This document shows, one piece after another, positions 55,090 to 64,000 of a DNA stretch of 64,000 bases. The notes beneath the pieces were generated by a model. It did not search any database and was not told where the DNA came from. It saw nothing but the letters and a program-made list of their open reading frames with translations. The DNA is taken from the NCBI GenBank assembly GCA_036785325.1, contig JAXIVH010000010.1, forward strand, positions 8,143,838 through 8,207,837, read 5' to 3'. The DNA is from Urophycis tenuis. Lineage: Eukaryota > Chordata > Actinopteri > Gadiformes > Phycidae. Both the position numbers and the translations under genes were made by a program. How positions within the stretch are numbered: the first letter of the stretch is position 1; every line of letters begins with the position of its first letter.

Positions 55090-58000
55090 TCAGATCACTA
55101 CACTGATGCCACTACGAGAGCTTCTGTCCTACAAGAGAAAGCGGAAAAGGGAAGAAACAGTCAATATAAGGGAAGCAGAGGAACCAGAAACCATCCAACA
55201 CAAGTGGGCAGGAGGACACACCAAGGAAAGAAGGGAAGGAAGGAAGGGAGAGAGAGAGAGCGAGAACGAGCAGGATAGAGCGAGAGCGAGCAAGCTAGAG
55301 CGAGAGAGAGAGAGAGAGAGAGAGCGCGTCGCGTCAGTAATCGCTGGAGGATCTTACGGAGAAGCGGTCGTAGTGCTTCCGGCCGTTGCTCTGCCCCGGC
55401 TGGCTCTCGATGGACGAGTAGCTGGGGGGTTTCTCTGGCCACAGCTTCCCTTTGCCCACCCGACCTCGGAGGTCCTCGTCCGAGCTCCAGGACCGCCGGC
55501 GGCCCGGCGGCGAGTAGCTCCGCTCCCGACGCGGGGCGGCGTGCCGCAGCTCCTCCATCAGGTCGTCCCGGCTACGGGTCCTCGGCCTGGACGCTCTGCC
55601 CCCACTTCCACCTCCTCCTGCCGCTCCTCCACCTCCTCCCCCGCCTGCCCTCCTCCCGGCCGAACCTCCTCGTTCATCCCTCACCCCTCCACGAGCACCT
55701 CCTCCTCCTCCTCCTCCTCCTCCTCGCCTGCTCTCCCAGTCCGAGTCGTCGCTGTAGCCTCTCAGAATCCCCCGGTGCGGCGGGGAGTTTTCCCTGTAGC
55801 CGCGGCCGTCACGGCGGGGGCGGCTCCCACCTGCGTTACCACCGCCGCCGCCGCCGCCGCTGCCTCCCGCACGCTGTGAGCTCCCGCTGGACTGACTGGA
55901 GATCCAGCGGCCTCCCCTGGCCTCCTCCCCGGCTCTGGGCCCCCTGCGGGAGGTGAAGCTGGGCGTGCGCTGGACAATGGGCGGCAGGGTGATCACCCTT
56001 CTCTCCACGCCCCGCACGCCCATCTCGTCCAGGGCGGACAGCATGCTGGGAGGGCCCGGCGCGAAGGGCACCGCCCGGGGCAGAGGCTCGGCCAGGTGAC
56101 GGGGCGGGCCCGCCGGGGGCAGGTGCTGCGCGGGATGCGGAGCCGCCATCATGGGCACGTCCATGCCCCGCACCTGGTGCTCCAGGTAGTCCAGCACCTG
56201 GCTGGGGTCCTGGTGGCCGTTGTGCATGCCGCCGTTGCCGTGGTAACCGTGGTGCGCAGGAGGAGGGTGCTGCTGGAGGGGCATCGGCTGCATGCCGATG
56301 GGGGCCATGCCGAAATTCTGCTTGCTTGGATATTCTGAAAACGAGCCTGGAGAGTGAACAATGACGGTGAAATTGAAACCGCTGCAACCAAAAAAGAACG
56401 GAAACAATGAGGAAACGCACCACTACGCCCCCCCGGTCGCACCACTACGCCCTGGGCCGATGGGTGACCTACTTGAGTACAGCAGGGGCTGGCCCTGGGT
56501 CGAGCCGTTGGAGCTCATGGGTGCGTAAATGGGCTGGCCATGCATCCAGCGAGCCATGTCCTTCTGGGCTTCACGGATCATCCTGTGCTGCATCACCACT
56601 GGAGTGGGAGAGACAGTTACGGGCCAACTGATCAACCCTCCACCACACTTAATGAGGCTGTTCGGAATACAGATGGCCAATCGACGGGAGTCAGCACTTT
56701 TAAACACACATTCGAGTTTGGGATGGACTAAAGCCATTGGCGTCCAATGATTCGATGAGATTCAGAACGTCAAACAAAACTGCGATGTGATTGGACGCTC
56801 TTTGGATGGGTCAGCCAGAGCGCCACTGGGGGAAGTGGGGGTGCTGCAGCACCCCCTGTTGGCGAAGCTTTAAAATAAACATTGTCATCTAACACCGATC
56901 CTGGCGCATCAAGCTCTTTTTAACAGACAATTTGATAATGGATATATTGCTAATAATATACAATTTAAATTGACTGCACTAGGCAAATAACATTTTAGTT
57001 TGTATGCACGCATTTACACAGATATTTAGATAGATTATTTTTACTTTGGAGTTTGCTTGTTGCGATATAGTTTCTGCGCACTGTCAGCTCATCTGTTCTT
57101 CATTTAGGGGAGGGGCGAGTGTTTTTTTTTTTAAAAGGAGACGGAGGTAGAGTGGTCCCCCCCTCCCCCCCCCCCCCCCCCTCCCCACCCCGCACCCCCT
57201 GCCGAAAATGTCTTCCTGCGCTCCTGGACGGAGCCACGTGCTGCCTTTACCTTTCTCCGGGCAGCAGCAGGTGCGCGGGCAGCAGGGGCAGCGGACGTAG
57301 CAGCAGCACTTCTGCGGGCAGCACTGGCAGCAGCAGATGCCCAGCAGCAGGATGAGCAGCAGAGCCCCCAGGATGATGAACAGGACGGTCAGCCAGTCTG
57401 TGGGGAGCAGCGAGGTCAGGGGTCACAAGAGCACCTCCACAGGGATACTGGATCTATATTTATATATATACAACTACTAAAACAGAGGTGCCAATACAGA
57501 TAGTCCTACTGTACTTACGGTAGACAATAAGTTTGATCTCCCGATCCGAGTCGCCTACAGTGTCGCCAGGCGCGTCGATAGAGCAGAAGTACATGCCGTT
57601 ATCCCACCACATGACCTCGGTGATGGCCAGGTCTGCCTCTGGAAAGGGATACCAACTTGTTTAAAACCCCTTCGGCCTCACAGTGACAATCCAAGCACAT
57701 CATCAAGACTCTTGCTATTGGTGTGTATGAGTGCAGAGTGGCTGACGGAATTAGGCCCAATGCATTTTTTGCTCATACCACCCGACGTGGTACCTTGAAA
57801 AGCCCACACAAAGCCCATAGGGTTGCATCACGTATCGGACCGTTGACGATGCGTCCGGACTCCCCGACCCCCCTGCCCGCGCGCGACGTGCTGGGACTCA
57901 CTGTTCATGACGGTGATTTTGCGCTCGCGGTACTCCACCCCCAGTATCGCCTCATTGGTGCCCCTCTTCTGGACCACCGTGCGCACCGTGCGCTGCCGGT

Positions 58001-60558
58001 CCGGGCAGTCGTTGGCCGGGTCCTGGCCCAGGGACAGGGCGGCCTGGTAGGCTGTGGACGTCACAGTGAATACAGTGTTGTAACAGACAAACAGACAGAC
58101 AGACAGACATACTTTATTGATCCCTGAGGGAAATTGCGTTCGTCACAATACTCCAGTAAAAAGTAAAATAAAATAAAATAAAGAGGACACTCTACGTATA
58201 GTAGAGTGTTAAATATATAAATATATAATGTACATGTAAAAAAAATAAACCTATGTCAATATAAACCTATGTAGTAAAATATACAAAAATATACATAAAG
58301 AAATGAAAATATACATAAATGTACATACATCCAGGCATACACTACTAGGTAATAGCATACACAAGGATGTATAGCATGTCGGATTTTTTTTAATTTTTTT
58401 TTTTAACCATCTATTGCCTGTGTTTGTCACCGTCTCAAGTCATGTTGCGCTGCTCATTTTCTTAGCCTTGTATGTAGAACAAGTGGGCTGCAAGAGTTTT
58501 GCAGCCCACGCGTTCTAAATACCCGATAATGTCTCGGTAGCATTCCTGCAAGGATTAATCTGAGAAATCACAGAGAATGCCATAGCATCGACAGTGCCAA
58601 CGTATCAGCAACACTGCTTAAGAAGTGCCAATGAAACCGTATCCCTAGGGAGACCCTTCATGGCAGCACAGTATTTGGCTGAATGGAGCATGAAGGAAGG
58701 AACACTGGCAGCATTTGACCAATCGACTTAGAATGACTGTACAGGACGTTGATGGCTAAATAGCACATTGTCACAAACATCGGAGGATTTAAGTGTGACA
58801 CAAAGAAACAAAAAGGTAAAACCAAAGGGGGGTTCTTCTCCACACTGGGAGCCGAGTTCATTAACATCACACAGACTAAGAGGCTGAACTGATTGGCCGT
58901 ACATTGTCATTCTATAACAGGGGAGGAAAGTGGTCATCTTTGTGGAAGCGGGGTTGTTTACACATTAAAGAAGAAAAAGTGGTTTGACTCCAGCATCGGA
59001 CTTCTTGGCACCAGTGGCGAATGGCGATCCAAATTCAAAATGATATAACGCTGTTCAACTGGGGAGAGGAGAGCCTCCATGTTCTGAGAGACTTTATACA
59101 AAGGAGTGAGTACAACACCTTTATACCGAGGACAATGAGGATTACATGTGACGTGTAATTAGTCCATATGTAATTTAACATTCCCTAAATAGTTTTCTCT
59201 TTTGAAAAGTCTGGCCAAGCACGGAGGTGGCCTAAGTCTAGTGAATGTGAATCTTCCCAACCCAAAGTCAGGAATGTGTGCTCCTTTCTTATCTGCCCTG
59301 TGGTCACAAACCTCAAGAAACTCCCACCATGTTGTTATTCCCTCACAATCCAAAATGTTTCAGCCAAGTATGAACCATGCTGGTGAGTGGTCTTTGTGAT
59401 GCTGTTTTTGAGGGGGGGGGGGGGGGGGTTCTTTGAGCATGCACACACACAAACACACGCACGCACGTAGGGACGCAGAGACGCACGCATGCACACACAC
59501 GTGCTGCCTTGCTCACCTGTGGAGTAGTACTCAAGCACGGGGTCTTTGCAGAAGGACTTGAACTTCCAGGTGACCAGGATGTCTTGAGCGCTCGCCGAGG
59601 AAGAGTAGTCACAGCGGAGGATCACAGAGCCGAAGAGGAACGTGGTCCTCTCCGTTTCCGGGACGATCACCTGTATGGCGAACAACTCTGACATGGAGAG
59701 GAGGCCCGGTGGGAGACGACGTTAAAGACTGTGACAAATGATGCTGATGGAACTCATTTAGACTGCAACAGATTATAACTGAATATGACAACATATGCAT
59801 GGGCTGTTATAATGCAAATGTATATCAACTTGAATGGGCCTGGGTGAATGTTAATACTAGGCTAGGCCTATGTAATGATTGTGAATCCTTGTGAAGTGCA
59901 GACTTGGACTGTTGATGCAAGGTCATTAACGCTTTTAGAAATCAACCGTTTTAGAACTCAATCATCTATGTGCAAAATAGCAAAAAATAAATTTTACAAG
60001 AAAATGCAGGCTCTTTAGGAGGCCTAGCTGTACGAGCAAGAGCAAGGCCTAGGCCGAATGCTTGGACTTTAAACAAGTTAGTTACACTAATAAGAATCCG
60101 ACCCAACAGGTAGCATCGGAGCTTATTTCCACAGCAGCTATGTTTTTAAACTGTAATTGCTTCTGTCAATCATCTGCTCTCGCTGTGGTGACGACAGATC
60201 ACCACGCTAATCGGAAACACTGGTACACATCGAAAGAGATGGTTTCAATTGCCAATGTAAAAAGCCTACAGGCCCATTTACAACTATTATGATGCGGGTT
60301 TTTTTTCTTTATCTTGTCACGTGTCACGTGACACAGTGCTGGCCTTGCCTTGTTTACACCTGTCGATTATTAACTTCAACATTCATTATGTGTACAGCTT
60401 GTCAATGTGTCTTAGGCCTGTATCCTAACATCGATTAATTGTGGTCGGCGTGTTAATAAATTCGTGTATACAATATACTTCTAACGGAAATGTATTAAAA
60501 CAGTATTACCTTGAAGCAGGTGAGCCAGCAGAAGCGCAACCAAGATCATATTTCCCAT
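55090..60558 (-). CDS. ildr1: Immunoglobulin-like domain-containing receptor 1 (angulin-2), 592 aa, eight exons
   Basis: Angulin-2 is a single-pass membrane protein that recruits tricellulin to tricellular tight junctions; in mammals it is needed for hearing. Exons: 60558-60510, 59687-59517, 58051-57902, 57638-57519, 57397-57251, 56598-56473, 56334-55358, 55128-55090; phases agree throughout. Signal peptide 'MGNMILVALLLAHLLQ'; Ig V-type domain with Cys ~42 and ~142 ('ILRCDYSS', 'MYFCSID'); ILDR1-type words 'WKFKSFCKDPVLEYYS' and 'YQAALSLGQDPANDC'; TM ~166-186; then a very Cys-rich juxtamembrane stretch ('CCPQKCCCYVRCPCCP'), probably palmitoylated. The cytosolic tail has 'VERRVITLPPIVQ', Gly and Arg/Ser-rich runs, 'RERSYSPPGRRRSWSS' and 'LWPEKPPSYSS'. 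The last 12 residues, 'DRSSRSGISVVI', come from a 39-nt exon and end in a PDZ-binding motif. Mammalian ILDR1 is ~546 residues. Confidence 0.93.
55249..55325. repeat. GA-rich simple repeat in the last ildr1 intron
   Basis: Runs of GA/AGCG within the short intron (55357-55129) that separates the large tail exon from the 39-nt last exon. On the transcript it is a long pyrimidine (CT) tract, which could help define the downstream acceptor (inference). Confidence 0.7.
58085..58385 (-). mobile_element. L2 3' tail in ildr1 intron
   Basis: CAGA tandem repeats (58085-58108) are followed by 'actttattgatccctgaggg' and AT-rich sequence, a minus-strand L2 3' end. It matches the stretch at 190-245 in this window. 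Confidence 0.7.
58400..59500. other. ildr1 intron 2 remainder; G-run at 59410-59429
   Basis: No gene seen. A run of about 19 G near 59411 and a CA/CG-rich patch (59440-59500) lie just before the exon 59687-59517. Confidence 0.45.
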
Positions 60559-63013
60559 CTCGTTGTTCCCAATCCTACCGCGGAAGCGAGGCAACTTTCC
60601 GTTTTAAAACTCAATATATCGATAAAATACAACGCGCCCAGACTTCTGCGTTGCGTGAAAACTTATCGACATTATTTTCATTTAGGATGATCGTCGGTCC
60701 AGAGTTGGTTAGTGTTTTGGTCCATGTAATCCTCTGGTTAAATCGTTAGGAACAGAACGGCGCACAACTTTCTCACGGCGACTCTACAGCGATACTATCA
60801 TCCCATCCCCCAGCTCCAGGTGACATCATTGACCCCGCCTCGTAACAACAGGTGGATATCTCCGTGAAGAAAAGAGCTCCGAATGTATAACGGGGAATAA
60901 AGGAAGTTGGCGGTGAGACGATTTGGTCACCGCACCCGAACACATTTTTTTTTAGTGTTGGGGCCTTTAGAATAATACGCAACGGGCGTCGCAGTGCAGC
61001 ATGTTGCATGGGTAGGGTTCGTTTGTTTGTATCTCTCCAGGCTCCCTCCTATTCAGCTTATTCAAAAACACTCCCTTCCTGTCTTCAGCTTAAGTACTGC
61101 TCTAGCTTCAATAGGTGGCCACTTGTGGGGAAAAAGTTCTCACCCTAACCCCATCTGGTTTTAGTGATTTGGCTTAATTCAGAGCTTTTCGTTCGCTAGG
61201 TGTTTTTTTCTGTAATGTGATTTAGTCTGGTAAGAGGCCATTCATAGTTTCTTGTCTGTAAGTTGCCAACATAATCTTTATTACTTACCTGCTATAGTAG
61301 TTTTCAGTAAACAATAGCATTCAGAATAATTGTTACCAGACATATTTAGATTCTGTTCAGTTGTGTAAATTATGGTTGTTAGACAAAACAGTGAAGTGTT
61401 TATTTTTGATTTGCATGTTTTCGATAAGTGATGATAAGAAAACATACTGTTTGTCCAGGGTCAACACACATTATCTAACCTTTATCGAAAATAGTGACCA
61501 CACACACAGCAACATTTATAGATAGATTGTATTGTTTTATATCGACGGCATTGAATTTCAAAACAAGTAGAAATAACAAATATGTGCTATGGCCCAAACT
61601 CAAAGCCCATGACGCAGCCTAGAGGCCTGTATATGTTCACAATGTAACGTATGGGTTTGGATAGTTTCAGTGCATGTCAGTATATATTACCATAGCATGA
61701 TACAGATTGGCTACACAGAGTACTAAAGCACATCAGATATATAGTGCAGTCATACGCACACTCGCTCGCATGTACACACACACACACACACACACGCACA
61801 CACACACACACGCACAGAGTAAACCTGAGCTGTGGCATATTGAGTGAGATATATCAACTGAACTGAAAAAATATTGTTTAAAAAAATCTGGATCAAAGTG
61901 CGGTGAGCTCTTATCTTACACAAGGAATGCACTGGAGTACGAAAAAATACATACAAAAAATTGGCAAAAATTGGCTGATTCACAACATCTTGGCACAGGT
62001 ACAGAATGGTACTCACATATGCTGATCTAAAAGGACGTTAGGAACAACCTCCAACCTGCAGAAAAGCACCTACCTATGTGTTCATATAAATATCTATATG
62101 TAGGTGACATCAGCATAACCCCTCGGTCATAAAGCGTACACGCTTCACTCAGCTGTGCTCAAACCCTCTCCACACAGTACTGTCGTTCTCGTTCGATCCT
62201 CGTGGAGTTCCCTCCGTTTCCTTGAACTTCCTTTCCAGAGTCTTTTCAAGGGGCGACAGCCCTCAGTTTCATTCCCCCGCGGGCCGTTCCATGCTAAGCG
62301 AAAAGTGAACGTCCCCGCGGGGAGCACGCACAGAGGATGCTTTGAATGCACGACGTGAGGGTCTTTAACAGCGATGGATGGCAGTTGGGGGGGGGTGTGA
62401 GGTGAAGCGAGGGGGGTGAGGGTGAGGGCTCACGCTGGCGTGTCATCACACTATGAGAGTGTCTCTGCTCAGTGCGTTGCTCTGTTTGGGAAGCACACAA
62501 TCACACACACATACACATGGAGAGCCACATGTTAGAGAGAGCAACCGCGAGGAGCATGCTGGGTTAGTGGAGCCGCTCTACTCTGATGCTCTGTTAATAC
62601 TGACCGTGATATGGAGGGCAACGCAAGCATGTGGCAAAACGGATATAATATCATGATATGAATGGATATGAATAGAATAGAATATGATGTGATATGATGG
62701 AAAAGAATGATGCAATGCAATTACGTCGTGCATTGCGTCTGAATGAGTTTAACATGCTTTGTCAAGCATAGAAAATACCAGCTACCTGATTAGAAGTGAA
62801 AGTGTGTGTTAGTTGCAATGAGTTAAATATAGTACAGTATATGTAACCCGTTCAAAATGATAATTCATCCAATCCAGACAGCACGTATAACAAGGCAAGC
62901 ATGCCACTCAACATGTTCGCTAATGTGCTTAGAGCTGTGTCTGGATCCTCTGTCCAAAGAAAAGCTTGGAAGGGCGGAGCCAGAGGCCGTCTTTGGTACT
63001 ACAAGTAACTCAC
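60559..63013. other. Spacer between ildr2-like and ildr1; ildr1 promoter and ildr2 3' region
   Basis: It contains the ildr1 upstream region (60559 to about 60800) and whatever remains of the ildr2-like 3' end. A CA repeat lies at 61772-61813. I see no additional gene. I looked for a short last ildr2 exon (family ending Ser-Leu-Val-Val) in phase 0 after the donor at 63013 and did not find a convincing one. Confidence 0.4.
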
Positions 63014-63953
63014 CATGTTCCGCTGTCTGTCGTGCTCCTCTCGGCCTCCCGCTAAGTCGTGGTGGGGTGCCCTATTGGGCGGCCGGAGGTAAGAGAACGG
63101 CCTGGCGGCCGGGTCCGCTGTCCTGTACCGCTCGGCGCCGGGCGGCTCTACGGTTCGATACCGCTCGTTGCCGGCCGGTTCTGCCGCTCGAGACCGCTCG
63201 TGGGGGGGCGGGTCGGCAGTCCGGTAGCGCTCGTTGGTGGGCGGTTCTGCCGCGCGGTACCGCTCGTTATTGGCCGGTTCCGTGGTGCGGTACCGCTCGT
63301 TATTGGCCGGTTCCGTGGTGCGGTACCGCTCATTATTGGCCGGTTCCGTGGCACGGTACCGCTCGTTATTGGCCGGTTCCGCGGCGCGGTACCGGTCCGA
63401 GGCCTCGTCTGCCCTGCGGTACCTCTCCACTTCGAGTTCCGAGTAGGGAGGTAGAGAGTCCTCCTCCTCGGGACGGTTGCTAGGCGACCGGCTGTAGTAG
63501 CAGTCGCTGCCCTTCCCCCGGGAGCTGCCCTTGGAGGGGGTGTCGCTGTCCTCCTCCGCCCTGCCGCCCCCTCCGCGGCCACGCCCCCGGGCCTTCCTGT
63601 CCAGCACGCTGGTCAGGAAGTCGTCGTCGTAGCCCCGGTCGTCACGCGCACGGCGGTGGGAAGGGCGCGAGGGCCGGTCGCTGTCCCACGTGCCCCGCCT
63701 CCTCTTCTCCAGCGAAGGGGAGGGGCTGCGCCGGCGCCAGCCTTCGTCATCGTCGTCCTCCTCCTCGCCGCGGAAACGGCGAGGGGGGCTGCCCCCGGGG
63801 TAGTCCCGGTCGTACCCGCGGTCCCGGGGCTCCCCTCGGCGGGCACGAGAGCCGCCGTACGAGCGGGCAAACTCCTCCAGCTCGTCCAGGGAACCGGTGC
63901 GCCCGCGGCTGCTCAGGGTCTTCCTCTGCAGGTGCTCGGAGCGGGGATTCCAC
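63014..63953 (-). CDS. ildr2: ILDR2-like protein, C-terminal cytosolic exon (partial)
   Basis: One large exon; its acceptor ('cggcgcag') is at 63954-63955, phase 2, and it ends at a strong donor GTGAGT (63013-63008) in phase 0. The upstream exons with Ig domain and membrane segment lie beyond the window. ILDR2 (angulin-3) is a membrane protein of tricellular contacts with additional reported roles in liver lipid handling and T-cell regulation. Words shared with ILDR2: 'GSLDELEEFARSYGG', 'DTPSKGSSRGKGSDCYYSRS' and 'LPPYSELEVERYR'. After this the tail carries nine or so decapeptide repeats of the form E-R-Y-R-x-x-E-P-x-N. If the donor is not used the frame would end five residues later (stop at 62999). 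LSR is the alternative, but its tail motifs fit less well. Confidence 0.8.
63110..63415 (-). repeat. 30-bp in-frame tandem repeats in the ildr2-like tail
   Basis: About nine copies of a 30-bp unit coding ERYR(A/T)(A/T/V)EPANN-type decapeptides. The central four (about 63250-63390) are almost identical at the DNA level; outer ones are more diverged ('ERSRAAEPAG', 'ERYRTADPPP'). The unit length is a multiple of three, so the frame is kept. Confidence 0.85.
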
Positions 63954-64000
63954 CTGCGCCGCAGCAGAGTTAACGACTCAGCCACGATTACGCTGGAGTG

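Noticed and set aside
55106..55879. Plus-strand 257-codon frame
   Set aside because: Antisense to the ildr1 tail exon; low-complexity Arg/Ser/Ala content is explained by that exon.
62294..62500. Possible last exon of the ildr2-like gene ('CTCATAGTGTGA' after a CAG at about 62464)
   Set aside because: The Thr-Leu-Ile-Val-stop reading needs a different phase from the donor at 63013, and the acceptor lacks a pyrimidine tract.
1..64000. CRISPR array, toxin-antitoxin or other prokaryotic defence system
   Set aside because: The sequence is intron-bearing vertebrate DNA; repeated arrays seen are micro- and minisatellites, coding repeats or LINE tails, without spacers of CRISPR type.

Overview
This window is vertebrate nuclear DNA, most likely from a teleost fish. 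The evidence is intron-split genes with GT-AG junctions, vertebrate-type proteins (NXPE, NADP malic enzyme, angulin/ILDR family), and dense fish-type repeats: L2 and RTE-like LINEs, BEL/Pao and Ty3/gypsy LTR elements, hAT elements and MITEs. No rRNA, tRNA, CRISPR array or prokaryotic operon was seen. I cannot name the species.

Layout. Positions 1-37,620 are almost entirely transposon sediment. It holds a decayed SAM-like multicopy gene (827-1888), an L2 LINE (2696-5279) lying between two inverted copies of a ~480-bp repeat, hAT debris, a transposase pseudogene (7679-9200), and an exceptional nested stack from 9990 to 26870. In that stack an old broken BEL copy is split by two hAT insertions. 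The second hAT (12507-25760, perfect 8-bp target-site duplication) contains a LINE, and the LINE contains a complete BEL/Pao element (13300-21823) with apparently identical 429-bp LTRs and one open 2,215-residue gag-pol frame. Further on are an L2 split by a BED-finger hAT (26863-29921), a solo LTR and an RTE-like LINE, each with its own target-site duplication, and the 5' part of a Ty3/gypsy element (34623-37620).

Positions 37,950-64,000 hold four host genes. An NXPE3-like gene lies on + (coding 39534-42178, five exons, 595 aa). me3, the mitochondrial NADP-dependent malic enzyme, lies on - (coding 45398-53448, 14 coding exons plus a likely non-coding first exon, 620 aa). ildr1 lies on - (coding 55090-60558, eight exons, 592 aa), with a 39-nt last exon that restores the family's C-terminal PDZ-binding motif. 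The C-terminal part of an ildr2-like gene lies on - (63014-63953) and continues beyond the window.

How the genes relate. me3 is a matrix enzyme turning malate into pyruvate with NADPH. NXPE proteins are type II Golgi/secretory membrane proteins with a PC-esterase/acetyltransferase-like domain. ildr1 and ildr2 encode angulins, which mark tricellular junctions; lying head-to-tail about 2.5 kb apart they look like a tandem pair. These genes do not form one pathway. I found no convincing new molecular system. The most unusual items are the young BEL in its dated nest, a small membrane-protein frame just after a LINE reverse transcriptase, the ildr2-ildr1 tandem, and two perfect hairpins inside an RTE-like LINE.
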